Translations under genes and position numbers: made by a program
The notes under the pieces: model-generated
The model's database searches: none
What the model was told of the DNA's origin: nothing
What the model saw: only the letters and a program-made list of their open reading frames with translations
In this document: piece after piece, positions 1 through 8,031 of the stretch
How positions within the stretch are numbered: position 1 is the first letter of the stretch
Layout: every line of letters begins with the position of its first letter
Source: JAJPHU01 sp035553375
Lineage (GTDB): Bacteria > Planctomycetota > Planctomycetia > Gemmatales > Gemmataceae
Direction of reading: 5' to 3'
NCBI GenBank assembly: GCA_035553375.1
Contig: DATNCY010000212.1
Coordinates: forward strand, 1 to 25,244
DNA length: 25,244 bases

Positions 1-3000
1 TCAATACGATGGTCGATCAGCTCAGTTCGTTCGCCGCCGAAGTAACGCGCGTGGCGCGTGAGGTCGGCACCGAAGGCAAGCTCGGCGGACAGGCCGATGT
101 CAAGGGCGTCGCCGGCACCTGGAAGGATCTGACCGACAACGTCAATCTGATGGCCAGCAACCTGACGGTGCAGTTGCGTGATGTATCGAAGGTCGCCACC
201 GCCATCGCCACCGGCGACTTGACCCAGAAGATCACCGTCGATGTTCGCGGCGAAATCCTGCAAATCAAAGACGTTATCAACACGATGGTCGATCAGCTGC
301 GCTCGTTTGCCGCCGAGGTAACTCGTGTGGCTCGCGAGGTCGGCACCGAAGGCAAGCTCGGCGGGCAAGCCGATGTCGAAGGCGTGGCCGGCACCTGGAA
401 AGACCTGACCGACAACGTCAATTTCATGGCCGGCAACCTGACCGCTCAGGTGCGTAACATCGCCGCGGTGACAACCGCCGTGGCCAACGGCGATCTATCG
501 AAAAAGATCACCGTCGATGTCAAAGGCGAAATTCTCGAACTGAAAGACACCATCAACACGATGGTCGATCAGTTGCGTTCGTTTGCCGCCGAGGTAACTC
601 GTGTGGCCCGTGAGGTCGGTAGCGAAGGCCGGCTCGGCGGCCAGGCCCGCGTCGAGGGCGTGTCCGGTACGTGGAGGGATCTGACCGATAGCGTCAATTT
701 CATGGCCGGCAACCTGACCGCTCAGGTGCGTAACATCGCCGCGGTGACAACGGCCGTGGCCAACGGCGATCTGTCGAAAAAGATCACCGTCGATGTCAAA
801 GGCGAGATTTTGGAACTGAAAGATACCGTCAATACGATGGTCGATCAGCTCAGTTCGTTCGCCTCGGAAGTGACGCGCGTGGCGCGTGAAGTCGGCACCG
901 AAGGCAAACTCGGTGGACAGGCGCAAGTGAAGGGTGTATCCGGTACGTGGAAGGATTTGACCGATAACGTCAATTTCATGGCCGGTAATCTGACCAGCCA
1001 GGTGCGCGGCATCGCCAAGGTCGTCACGGCCGTGGCCAACGGCGATCTCAAGCAAAAGCTAATGGTCGATGCCAAGGGCGAGATCGCCGCGCTATCGGAC
1101 ACCATCAACAGCATGATCGACACGTTGGCCACCTTCGCCGATCAGGTGACCTCGGTGGCCCGCGAGGTCGGCGTCGAGGGCAAGCTCGGCGGACAAGCCA
1201 AGGTGCCCGGCGCCGCCGGCACCTGGAAGGGCCTCACCGAAAACGTCAACCAGCTGGCCGCCAACCTGACCACGCAGGTTCGCGCCATCGCCGAAGTCGC
1301 CACTGCTGTCACCAAGGGCGATTTGACGCGCTCCATCACCGTCGAAGCCCTCGGCGAAGTCGCCGCCCTGAAGGACAACATCAATGAGATGATCCGCAAC
1401 CTGAAGGACACCACACTGAAAAACAGCGAGCAAGATTGGCTCAAGACCAACCTCGCCAAGTTCAGCCGCATGCTTCAGGGACAGAAGGATCTCAACACGG
1501 TCGGCCGGCTCATCCTCTCCGAACTGGTGCCCGTCGTCGGCGCGCAGCAGGCCGTCTTCTACGTCCTGCCGCCGAGCAAAATGGAAGAATCGCCGCAATT
1601 GAAATTATTGGCCAGCTACGCCGACCAAAAGGACATCCCCAAAGAGATCAACCTGGGCGAAGGGCTGGTCGGTCAGTGCGCCCTCGAAAAGCAGAAGATC
1701 CACATCACCCACACGCCGCCCGATTACATTCGCATCTCGTCGGGGCTGGGCACATCGCCGCCCAAGAGCATCATCGTCTTGCCGGTACTCTTCGAGAAAC
1801 AGGTCAAGGGCATCCTCGAACTGGCCTCGTTCGAGTCGTTCAATCCCACGCATCAGGCTTTCCTCGATGAATTGACGGAGTCCATCGGTATCGTCCTCAA
1901 CACCATCGAGGCCAACATGCGAACCGAGGACTTGCTTAAACAGTCGCAATCGCTGGCCCAAGAATTGGGCAGCCGGCAGGAGGAATTGCAGAACACCAAC
2001 CAGGAGTTGCAAGAGAAGGCGGGCTTGCTCGCTCACCAGAATCAGGAAGTCGAACGCAAAAACCAGGAAGTCGAACAGGCTCGTCAAGAATTAGAAACGA
2101 AGGCCACACAGCTCGCGCTGACCTCCAAATATAAGTCTGAGTTCCTGGCCAACATGTCGCACGAACTGCGGACGCCGCTCAACAGTTTGCTTATTCTCTC
2201 GGATCAACTGTGCAAGAACCCCGAGGGCAATTTGAGTTCGCGCCAGCGTGAGTTTGCCAAGACCATTCACTCGTCCGGCAACGATCTGTTGATGCTCATC
2301 AACGATATTCTCGATCTGTCCAAGATTGAGTCGGGTACGGTGGTGGTGGATGTCAGCGAGCTGCGTCTGGATGAACTGCACAGCTACGTCCAACGCACTT
2401 TCAATCATGTGGCCGAGGCCAAGAACGTCGAGTTCTTCATCCGCATGGCTCCGGATCTGCCACGTTCGATCTTCACCGACGCCAAGCGTCTGCAACAGGT
2501 CATCAAGAATCTGCTGTCCAACGCTTTCAAGTTCACGCATCACGGCCAGGTGACGCTGAACGTAGCGACGGTGCAATCGGGCTGGAACTCCGACAACAAC
2601 GATCTCAACCGCGTGCCGACGGTGTTGGCCTTCTCGGTCAGCGATACCGGCATCGGCATTCCGTCGGACAAACAGCAGATTATTTTCGAGGCATTCCAGC
2701 AAGCCGACGGCAGCACCAGCCGCAAGTACGGCGGCACCGGCCTGGGTTTAGCCATCAGTCGGGAACTGTCGCGCTTGCTGGGCGGCGAGATTCGCCTGAT
2801 GAGCCGGCCCGGTCAGGGCAGCACGTTCACGCTCTTCCTGCCGCAGGTGTACACGCCGCGCTCGCCGCGCAATCCGCTGTCTGCTGTCCGCTCTCCGCTC
2901 TCCGCCAACGGCCTGGACGCTGGCCGACCCTGGACAGCGGACAGCGGACAGCGGACAGCAGACAGCGGACAGCGGACAGCGGACGGCGGACAGCGGACAG

Positions 3001-4277
3001 CGGACAGCGGGGAGGCGGAAACGCTGCCGGCCCGCCTCGTCAACGAGGTCGGCGACGATCGCGACCACATCGAGCCGGGCGATCGCGTGTTGCTGATCGT
3101 CGAGAACGACCTGGGTTTCGCGCGGGTTCTCCTTGAGACGGCTCATGAAAAGGGCATGAAGGGGTTGGTCACCTCGCTCGGCGCTGCGGCTCTGGCCATG
3201 GCACGCGATTACAAGCCGCACGCCCTGACGCTGGACATTTTCCTGCCCGACATTGATGGCTGGCGTGTTCTGGATCGTCTTAAGAACGACGCCGCCACGC
3301 GCCATATCCCCGTGTGCGTCATCTCCACCGATGAGGCACGCGAACGCGCCCTGCTGTCCGGCGCGCTGACTTTCGCGGCCAAGCCCTTCAAGACGAAGGA
3401 GGCCGTGGACGAATTACTCGACGATCTGAAGACGTTCCTCAACCGCGATCGGCGCAGCGTGCTGATTATCGAGTCAGACGCCTCTCGCCGCGAGCGGATT
3501 CTCAGCTGCGTTGGGTCCAGCGACATCGACGTGTTTTCCGTATCAGACGGCGAGGCCGCCGTGCGCATGCTCCGCGAAAGGCCAATCGATTGCTTGATCG
3601 TCAACCCCGATTATCCGCTGTCCGCCATCCGCCGTCCGCTGTCCGCCACGAACGCGGAAGACGGCAGACAGCGGCTGCCGGTCATCGTCTACGCCGAGTC
3701 CGCGGTCAGCGCGGAAGACCGCGGATGGCGGACAGTGGACAGCGGACAGCGGACAGCGGACAGCAGCGTTTTGCCCGTCCGCCGCGTCCACTCGCCCGAA
3801 CGCCTGCTCGATCAGGCCGCCTTCTTCCTGCATCAAGATGTGGGCAAACTGCCCGAATCGCAGCGGCGCATGCTGGCCAGCCTGCACAACTCCGACGAAG
3901 TCTTGGCCGGCAAGCGGGTACTCATCGTCGATGACGATATGCGCAATATCTTCGCGCTGTCCGCCGTCTTGGAGGAACACGACATGGCGATCGTCTCGGC
4001 CGACAATGGCCGCGACGCCATCAAGATCTTGCAGCAGCAAGAGGACATCGACATCGTACTCATGGACATCATGATGCCGGAGATGGACGGTATCGACACG
4101 ATGCGCGAGATCCGCAAGGTCGAGCGTTTGAAATCGCTGCCGATCATCGCGGTGACGGCCAAGGCCATGAAGGGCGACCGCGAAAAGTGCATCGAAGCGG
4201 GTGCCTGGGATTATCTGTCCAAGCCCGTGGACACTGAGCAAATGCTATCGGTGCTGCGGGCCTGGCTGCACCGCTAA
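1..4277 (+). CDS. Multi-HAMP hybrid sensor histidine kinase with three receiver domains (5' partial)
   Basis: The reading frame is open at the window edge, so the N-terminus is missing. Counting from the ATG at 9, five 92-residue HAMP-type units (1-460) precede a GAF domain (about 486-634) and a Gln/Glu-rich coiled coil (about 640-705). The HisKA domain has the phospho-accepting His in SHELRTP (H718). The ATPase domain shows LLSNAFKFT, DTGIGIP (about 879) and GGTGLGLA. Three receivers follow: REC1 with D1076, a degraded REC2 with Asn1199 where Asp is expected, and an intact REC3 with VDDD, D1353 and K1405. Soluble poly-HAMP kinases of this layout resemble fungal Nik1/group III kinases and are common in planctomycetes. 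The signal sensed is unknown. Heptamer arrays are translated in the linker before REC1 and inside REC2. The stop TAA is at 4275-4277. The kinase call is firm; the function is inferred from the family. Confidence 0.95.
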   Translation, partial: NTMVDQLSSFAAEVTRVAREVGTEGKLGGQADVKGVAGTWKDLTDNVNLMASNLTVQLRDVSKVATAIATGDLTQKITVDVRGEILQIKDVINTMVDQLRSFAAEVTRVAREVGTEGKLGGQADVEGVAGTWKDLTDNVNFMAGNLTAQVRNIAAVTTAVANGDLSKKITVDVKGEILELKDTINTMVDQLRSFAAEVTRVAREVGSEGRLGGQARVEGVSGTWRDLTDSVNFMAGNLTAQVRNIAAVTTAVANGDLSKKITVDVKGEILELKDTVNTMVDQLSSFASEVTRVAREVGTEGKLGGQAQVKGVSGTWKDLTDNVNFMAGNLTSQVRGIAKVVTAVANGDLKQKLMVDAKGEIAALSDTINSMIDTLATFADQVTSVAREVGVEGKLGGQAKVPGAAGTWKGLTENVNQLAANLTTQVRAIAEVATAVTKGDLTRSITVEALGEVAALKDNINEMIRNLKDTTLKNSEQDWLKTNLAKFSRMLQGQKDLNTVGRLILSELVPVVGAQQAVFYVLPPSKMEESPQLKLLASYADQKDIPKEINLGEGLVGQCALEKQKIHITHTPPDYIRISSGLGTSPPKSIIVLPVLFEKQVKGILELASFESFNPTHQAFLDELTESIGIVLNTIEANMRTEDLLKQSQSLAQELGSRQEELQNTNQELQEKAGLLAHQNQEVERKNQEVEQARQELETKATQLALTSKYKSEFLANMSHELRTPLNSLLILSDQLCKNPEGNLSSRQREFAKTIHSSGNDLLMLINDILDLSKIESGTVVVDVSELRLDELHSYVQRTFNHVAEAKNVEFFIRMAPDLPRSIFTDAKRLQQVIKNLLSNAFKFTHHGQVTLNVATVQSGWNSDNNDLNRVPTVLAFSVSDTGIGIPSDKQQIIFEAFQQADGSTSRKYGGTGLGLAISRELSRLLGGEIRLMSRPGQGSTFTLFLPQVYTPRSPRNPLSAVRSPLSANGLDAGRPWTADSGQRTADSGQRTADGGQRTADSGEAETLPARLVNEVGDDRDHIEPGDRVLLIVENDLGFARVLLETAHEKGMKGLVTSLGAAALAMARDYKPHALTLDIFLPDIDGWRVLDRLKNDAATRHIPVCVISTDEARERALLSGALTFAAKPFKTKEAVDELLDDLKTFLNRDRRSVLIIESDASRRERILSCVGSSDIDVFSVSDGEAAVRMLRERPIDCLIVNPDYPLSAIRRPLSATNAEDGRQRLPVIVYAESAVSAEDRGWRTVDSGQRTADSSVLPVRRVHSPERLLDQAAFFLHQDVGKLPESQRRMLASLHNSDEVLAGKRVLIVDDDMRNIFALSAVLEEHDMAIVSADNGRDAIKILQQQEDIDIVLMDIMMPEMDGIDTMREIRKVERLKSLPIIAVTAKAMKGDREKCIEAGAWDYLSKPVDTEQMLSVLRAWLHR
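9..1388 (+). repeat. Five tandem 276-bp repeats coding for HAMP units
   Basis: The word MVDQL (MIDTL in the fifth unit) recurs at 9, 285, 561, 837 and 1113, an exact 276-base (92-codon) period. The second and third units are nearly identical at the DNA level over long stretches, for example 430-560 against 706-836, including synonymous positions. This points to recent duplication or gene conversion. The fifth unit is the most diverged. Confidence 0.9.
2873..3010. repeat. Inverted heptamer array, GGACAGC family, inside kinase linker
   Basis: The left arm (2873-2906) carries the complement units (GCTGTCC and variants such as GCTCTCC). The right arm (2932-3010) has about eleven copies of GGACAGC with a few changes (GCAGACA, GGACGGC). 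About 25 bases separate them. The arms can pair as a long imperfect hairpin. In frame the right arm reads as a 7-residue repeat, SGQRTAD. It sits between the ATPase domain and REC1, where a flexible linker is expected. Confidence 0.9.
3614..3766. repeat. Inverted heptamer array, GGACAGC family, inside second receiver domain
   Basis: The left arm (3614-3647) and right arm (3721-3766) are complementary over about 25 bases with one mismatch, including the shared variant GCGGATGGCGGACAG. They are separated by about 73 bases of receiver sequence that still codes for a core strand (RLPVIVYAES). The arms therefore bracket a retained piece of domain instead of forming a compact hairpin. Confidence 0.85.
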
Positions 4278-4282
4278 CGCGG

Positions 4283-4471
4283 AAATCCGAAATCCGAAAT
4301 CCGAAATCCGAAATCCGAAAGGATATAGAATAAGCAAAGAAGAAACTCGAAACGAGAACCGGAATGCCGAAGGTTTTGAGATTTAGTCTTTCGCTTTTGA
4401 ATTTCTTTCGGATTTCGGATTTCGGATTTCGGATTTCGGATTTCGGATTTCGGATTTCGGATTTCGGATTT
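4283..4471. repeat. Inverted heptamer array, AAATCCG family, between two kinase genes
   Basis: The left arm (4283-4320) has 5.4 copies of AAATCCG. The right arm (4406-4471) has 9.4 copies of the complement. The 85-base spacer is A+T rich and unlike its surroundings. The left arm begins 5 bases after the stop of the first kinase, and the right arm ends 6 bases before the likely start of the second. The edge of the right arm, read on the minus strand, matches the decayed end of the array at 25057-25104, so a conserved body extends beyond the heptamers. Confidence 0.95.
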
Positions 4472-4477
4472 GAGGTT

Positions 4478-6619
4478 ATGGGCATCGCCGACAAGATCAA
4501 CATCCTGATCGTGGACGATCTCCCGGAGAAGTTGCTCGTCATTGAGTCTGTCCTCGAGGAACTCGGGGAGAACCTCATCATGGCGGATTCCGGCCCGGAA
4601 GCGCTGCGCCGCGTGCTGGAGCAAGATTTCGCCGTCATTCTTCTCGATGTCAATATGCCGGGCATGGATGGTTTCGAGGCCGCTTCGTTTATCCGCAACC
4701 GTCGCAAATCGGCGCACACACCCATCATCTTTATCACCGCCTTCGCCGACGAGATGCACACTACCCAGGGCTATTCGTTGGGTGCGGTGGACTACATCCT
4801 CTCGCCCGTCGTGCCGGAGATTCTGCGCACCAAAGTCAAAGTCTTCGTCGATCTGTATCGCATGACGCAACAGGTCAAGCAGCAGGCCGAGGAGCGTGTC
4901 GCCCTGGCGCACGAGCAGGCCGCCCGCGCCATCGCCGAGGAGGCCACGCGCCGCTCGACCTTCCTGGCCGAGGCCAGCAAGGTGCTGTCCAGTTCGCTCG
5001 AAACCGAGGCGACGCTGCGTGGTCTGCTGCGCCTGGTGGTGCCGTATCTCGCCGATGTGGCCGGCGTCACCTTGCTGAGTGAATCCAGTCCGGTCTGGCG
5101 AAGCGAACTGGCCTGGCTTTCGCCGACGGGTCAGGAAGTCCACGTCTGCTCGCTGGACGGCTCGCAAGGGCCGACGGATGAAGTGCGGTCGGCACTGGAG
5201 CGCGTTCTCGCCGGAGGCGAGGCGCAGACGCTGGAGGGATTGGCCGTGCCCTATCCACCGTCGGCCTGCATGAACGGAGGAGCGACCGGGAACGAAGAGA
5301 TGCTCCACTCCGTCATCCTTCTGCCTTTGAAGGCGCGCGGTCGAACGCTCGGCGCCTTAACGATGGGGCAGGGCAGTTCCGGCCGGCGTTTTTCTCCCGC
5401 CGATCGAGCGCTGGCCGACGACCTCGCCGGCCGCGCCGCTATCGCCCTGGACAATGCCCGTCTCTATCGCAATGTGCAAGAGGCCGATCGCCATAAGAAT
5501 GAGTTTCTGTCCATGCTCGCCCACGAACTGCGCAATCCACTCGCCCCCATCCGCAACGCCGTCCACCTCCTCCGTCTGCGTGGCTCGAATGAACCGGAAC
5601 TGAGGTCGATCCAGGAAATGGTCGATCGCCAGGTGCAGCAGCTCATTCGCCTGGTGGACGATTTGCTCGATCTGTCGCGCATCACGCGCGGCAAGATTCG
5701 TCTACAAACCGAGCCTCTGGACATGGCCGGCGTCATCGCCCGCGCCATCGAGACCAGTCAGCCGCTTCTCGACGCTCGCAAGCACACACTGACGGTCACG
5801 CTGCCGGCGGAGTCGTTGCGTGTGCGGGGCGATCCGGTACGGCTGGCGCAGGTGCTGGCCAACCTGCTGAACAATGCCGCCAAGTACACCGAGGAGAACG
5901 GCCATATCGGGCTGACCGCGCAGCGCGAGGCCGATAAGATCGTCCTGCGCGTCAAGGATGACGGCGTGGGCATCCCGGCGAACATGCTGTCCTCGATCTT
6001 CGAGCTATTTACTCAGGTCGATCGTTCCATCGATCGCGCCCAGGGAGGATTGGGCATCGGCTTGACGCTGGTACACAAGCTGGTCGAAATGCACGATGGG
6101 CGTGTGGAGGCCTTCAGTGCCGGTCCCAACCAGGGCAGCGAGTTCGTCGTCCGTCTGCCGGTCCTGACTCTGAGCGGGGGGCTTCAACTCCCTGAGATTC
6201 CGGCTCCGGGGGCTAACGCCCCCCGCCCCGAGCAACGTCCCTGCCGTGTGCTGATTGTGGACGATAACATGGATGCAGCGAGAAGCCTATCGATGGTGTT
6301 GGAACTGCGAGGGCACGAAGTGCGGACTTGCTATGACGGCGCGGCGGGCCTGGCGGAAGCCGAGGGGTTTGAACCGGAGATTGTGCTGCTGGATATTGGA
6401 CTGCCCGGCATGGATGGTTTTGAGGTGGCCCGTCGTCTTCGCGCACGGCCTCGGTCGCCGCAACCCCTGCTCGTGGCTCTGACCGGCTACGGCCAACCCG
6501 AAGACGTGCGCCGCTCGCGTGAGGCCGGCTTCGATCATCACCTTGTCAAGCCGGCCGACCCGGAGGCACTGACGGCGCTGTTTCCCTCTGTGCCGGTCAG
6601 ACCACGCCAGCCTGTTTAG
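4478..6619 (+). CDS. Hybrid histidine kinase, REC-GAF-HisKA-HATPase-REC
   Basis: The 713-residue product opens with a receiver (ILIVDD, phospho-acceptor D57 in LLDVNMPGMDG). A helical linker, a GAF domain (about 150-335), HisKA (LAHELRNP, H349), an ATPase domain (LLNNAAKYT, DDGVGIP, GGLGIGLTL) and a second receiver (VLIVDDN, D639, K in LVKPAD) follow. No membrane segment is visible, so it is probably cytoplasmic. ATG 4478 is chosen because the receiver starts right after it. An upstream ATG at 4364 is in frame but would add 38 residues, mostly translated heptamer repeat (RISDFGF units). GAGG lies only 2 bases before ATG 4478, so neither start has a good ribosome site. No separate response regulator lies nearby. 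It may act with the preceding kinase. Confidence 0.93.
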   Translation: MGIADKINILIVDDLPEKLLVIESVLEELGENLIMADSGPEALRRVLEQDFAVILLDVNMPGMDGFEAASFIRNRRKSAHTPIIFITAFADEMHTTQGYSLGAVDYILSPVVPEILRTKVKVFVDLYRMTQQVKQQAEERVALAHEQAARAIAEEATRRSTFLAEASKVLSSSLETEATLRGLLRLVVPYLADVAGVTLLSESSPVWRSELAWLSPTGQEVHVCSLDGSQGPTDEVRSALERVLAGGEAQTLEGLAVPYPPSACMNGGATGNEEMLHSVILLPLKARGRTLGALTMGQGSSGRRFSPADRALADDLAGRAAIALDNARLYRNVQEADRHKNEFLSMLAHELRNPLAPIRNAVHLLRLRGSNEPELRSIQEMVDRQVQQLIRLVDDLLDLSRITRGKIRLQTEPLDMAGVIARAIETSQPLLDARKHTLTVTLPAESLRVRGDPVRLAQVLANLLNNAAKYTEENGHIGLTAQREADKIVLRVKDDGVGIPANMLSSIFELFTQVDRSIDRAQGGLGIGLTLVHKLVEMHDGRVEAFSAGPNQGSEFVVRLPVLTLSGGLQLPEIPAPGANAPRPEQRPCRVLIVDDNMDAARSLSMVLELRGHEVRTCYDGAAGLAEAEGFEPEIVLLDIGLPGMDGFEVARRLRARPRSPQPLLVALTGYGQPEDVRRSREAGFDHHLVKPADPEALTALFPSVPVRPRQPV
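6208..6223. repeat. Small G/C palindrome inside kinase linker
   Basis: GGGGGC-TAAC-GCCCCC lies in the linker between the ATPase domain and the last receiver and is read as part of a Pro/Ala-rich stretch. It has the form of an intergenic palindrome but here is coding. Confidence 0.5.
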
Positions 6620-6667
6620 CCGCATTGCTTGGCGTTTCACGCGACACGCCAAGCAATGCGGCTAAAC
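6614..6667. terminator. Perfect 22-bp inverted repeat between converging genes
   Basis: The arms 6614-6635 and 6646-6667 are perfectly complementary with a 10-base loop. The TAG stop of the kinase gene (6617-6619) is inside the left arm. The element lies 14 bases from the 3' end of the converging heat-shock gene, so it could end transcription from both sides. There is no clear U-tract, so the terminator role is inferred from position and fold. Confidence 0.65.
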
Positions 6668-6681
6668 GGATTGGCGAAACG

Positions 6682-7080
6682 TCATTCGCCGCGTACCGCG
6701 ATTTGACGTGGACGGACGGCCTCCGCCTTGGGCAAATGCACCGTCAACACACCGTGCTTGCACTCCGCTGCGATTCGGCTGCTGTCAATCGATTCGTGAA
6801 TCGTGAAGGCGCGGTAGAAGTCGCCTTCCTCGTATTCTTGCAGCAATGCCGGCCGCTCGTCGTGTCGCGGCTTGACCCGGCCGCGCAGCACGAGTTCGCC
6901 ATTCTCGTAATGCAAATCAACGTCTTCCGGCCCAATACCGGGCACCTCGGCGAACAGTGTCAGTTCACTGTCGGTCTCAAAAATGTCCACTCGGGGCGTG
7001 AAGTGGACGCCGCCACGCGTTATCTCGGGCCGCGCCCCGTCCGCCCGGTCTTTCGTTGGAAGGTTCGTGATGTTCGCCAT
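6682..7080 (-). CDS. Small heat-shock protein, Hsp20/alpha-crystallin family
   Basis: The 132-residue product is an ATP-independent holdase chaperone by family. The alpha-crystallin domain runs from about residue 25 (FTPRVDIFETDSELTLFAEV) to GVLTVHLPK. The C-terminal tail carries the I-x-V oligomer motif (RQIAV). The start is fixed by a good ribosome site, AAGGAG at 7090-7095, 9 bases from the ATG; a longer frame upstream (to 7137) would read through a palindromic repeat and is rejected. It lies 70 bases downstream of a second hsp20 on the same strand, and the two are probably cotranscribed. No CIRCE element was seen upstream. Confidence 0.93.
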   Translation of the reverse strand: MANITNLPTKDRADGARPEITRGGVHFTPRVDIFETDSELTLFAEVPGIGPEDVDLHYENGELVLRGRVKPRHDERPALLQEYEEGDFYRAFTIHESIDSSRIAAECKHGVLTVHLPKAEAVRPRQIAVRGE

Positions 7081-7107
7081 GATTGAGTTCTCCTTGTTTT
7101 GCTCCTT

Positions 7108-7136
7108 ACCAGCCGGCTGACGCCGGCCGTTCGCCA
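7108..7136. repeat. Solo arm of the inverted repeat found at 10427-10509
   Basis: These 29 bases match the right arm at 10478-10506 with a single change (CTGACG for CTTACG). Here only one arm is present, between the two hsp20 genes. It is itself partly palindromic (GCCGGC twice). This shows the sequence is a dispersed repeat and not unique terminator DNA. Confidence 0.8.
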
Positions 7137-7150
7137 TTTAATGGATTCCA

Positions 7151-7597
7151 TTATTCCGCCTTCACGGGGATTTTGCGCGGCCGAGCCGACTCGTGCTTGC
7201 TCAACTCGACCTGAAGCACGCCATTCACTAGATGGGCATCGACCTTATCGGCATCGACCGGGAACGGCAAGGTCAGCGAACGACTAAACGAGCCGAAGGC
7301 ACGTTCCTGACGGTGCCAGACGCCTTGGTCCGGCACGCACGGTTTGCGTTCGCCCTTGATGGTCAACTGATTGCCGCCGGTGACATAAATCTCCAAATCC
7401 TCGAAGTCCAAGCCCGGCAACTCGGCCTCGACGCAGACCCGATCGCCATCTTCCCATACGTTCAGGAGTGGGAAGGCGACTGGGCCCGTGAATGGATTGC
7501 CGTCGGTCCAGCGGTCAAATAGATGGTTCATTTCATGCTGGAATTGCTGCAACTGGTTCCAGACTGGACTGAACGATTGCCAACGGGATGATTGCAT
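7151..7597 (-). CDS. Small heat-shock protein, Hsp20/alpha-crystallin family
   Basis: The 148-residue product has an N-terminal helix rich in Gln, Phe and Trp, typical of bacterial class A Hsp20 (WNQLQQFQHEMNHLFDRW). The alpha-crystallin domain (about 42-135) includes the VCVEAELPGLDFEDLEI strand region and the NGVLQVELSK motif. The tail ends with RKIPV, the I-x-V motif. The start is supported by AAAGGAG 8 bases upstream. It is only moderately similar to the downstream hsp20, so the two may form mixed or separate oligomers. It is the first gene of the pair, so any heat-shock control should lie in 7598-7750. A 7-bp hairpin is there, but no recognisable heat-shock operator. Confidence 0.94.
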   Translation of the reverse strand: MQSSRWQSFSPVWNQLQQFQHEMNHLFDRWTDGNPFTGPVAFPLLNVWEDGDRVCVEAELPGLDFEDLEIYVTGGNQLTIKGERKPCVPDQGVWHRQERAFGSFSRSLTLPFPVDADKVDAHLVNGVLQVELSKHESARPRKIPVKAE

Positions 7598-7696
7598 TGG
7601 CCAACTCCTTTACCCTTAAGGTTCACGGTTCGGAAGCATCGGTCCCGTACCGGGCTTCGCGTGAAGATGTTTGGTGTTGTAAACGTCTCTGTTAAA

Positions 7697-7719
7697 GGCG
7701 GCTTCAGAAGGGAGCCGCC
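7697..7719. other. Short inverted repeat upstream of hsp20 pair
   Basis: GGCGGCT (7697-7703) and AGCCGCC (7713-7719) can form a 7-bp stem with a 9-base loop. On the minus strand it is followed by TTTAAC. It lies 100 bases before the hsp20 start and 30 bases before a small plus-strand frame. Its role is unknown. Confidence 0.35.
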
Positions 7720-7748
7720 GAAAAGAGATATAGCAAGAGGTATGCCAG

Positions 7749-7895
7749 ATGAAGTTTTCAAATGGCCTGCCTGAGCGCTATGACGAAAAGCATTGGCTGA
7801 AAATACTTTACGCCGCCAAAAATCCGGCAGGAGAGGAGGAGTTCTTTTATTGCGGCGTCGGTTGCCGCCATTTTGACAGCCAAGACGCCTTTTAA
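7749..7895 (+). CDS. Possible small protein of 48 residues, unknown function
   Basis: A short frame runs from ATG 7749 to TAA 7895. AAGAGG at 7735-7740 stands 8 bases before the ATG, a good ribosome-site distance. The product has charged helix-like sequence (PERYDEKHWLKILYAAKN) and a compact Cys/His patch near the end (YCGVGCRHF) that could bind a metal. Codon use is less G/C-ending than in the neighbours. I do not recognise a family. It is divergent from the hsp20 genes and precedes the glycosyltransferase promoter. It could be a real small gene, the remnant of a longer one, or chance. Confidence 0.35.
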   Translation: MKFSNGLPERYDEKHWLKILYAAKNPAGEEEFFYCGVGCRHFDSQDAF

Positions 7896-7955
7896 CTCCC
7901 CTTAGCCTGTCAAACGTGGATTATCTCAAGGTGCCCAGGGCGATAGGCGTGCTTT

Positions 7956-7985
7956 TTGACTTCGTGCGCCCCGCTTCCTTAGAAT
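7956..7985 (+). promoter_or_regulatory. Sigma70-like promoter for glycosyltransferase gene
   Basis: TTGACT (7956-7961) and TAGAAT (7980-7985) are separated by 18 bases; each box differs from consensus at one position. The start codon lies 46 bases beyond the -10 box. A small hairpin, GTGATG-TCC-CATCAC, would be in the leader. A ribosome site (AAGGA, 8017-8021) stands 10 bases before the ATG. Confidence 0.6.
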
Positions 7986-8031
7986 GTAGAACGAGTGATG
8001 TCCCATCACCCCGAATAAGGAATCGCACGGC

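Noticed and set aside
2873..3010. Possible CRISPR array
   Set aside because: Seven-base units without spacers; no cas genes.
4364..4477. N-terminal extension of the second kinase from ATG 4364
   Set aside because: It would be almost wholly translated heptamer repeat, and the receiver domain starts right after ATG 4478. It cannot be excluded, since other proteins here do translate the repeats.
7598..7750. CIRCE or other heat-shock operator upstream of hsp20 genes
   Set aside because: No TTAGCACTC/GAGTGCTAA pair was found; only a short unrelated hairpin.
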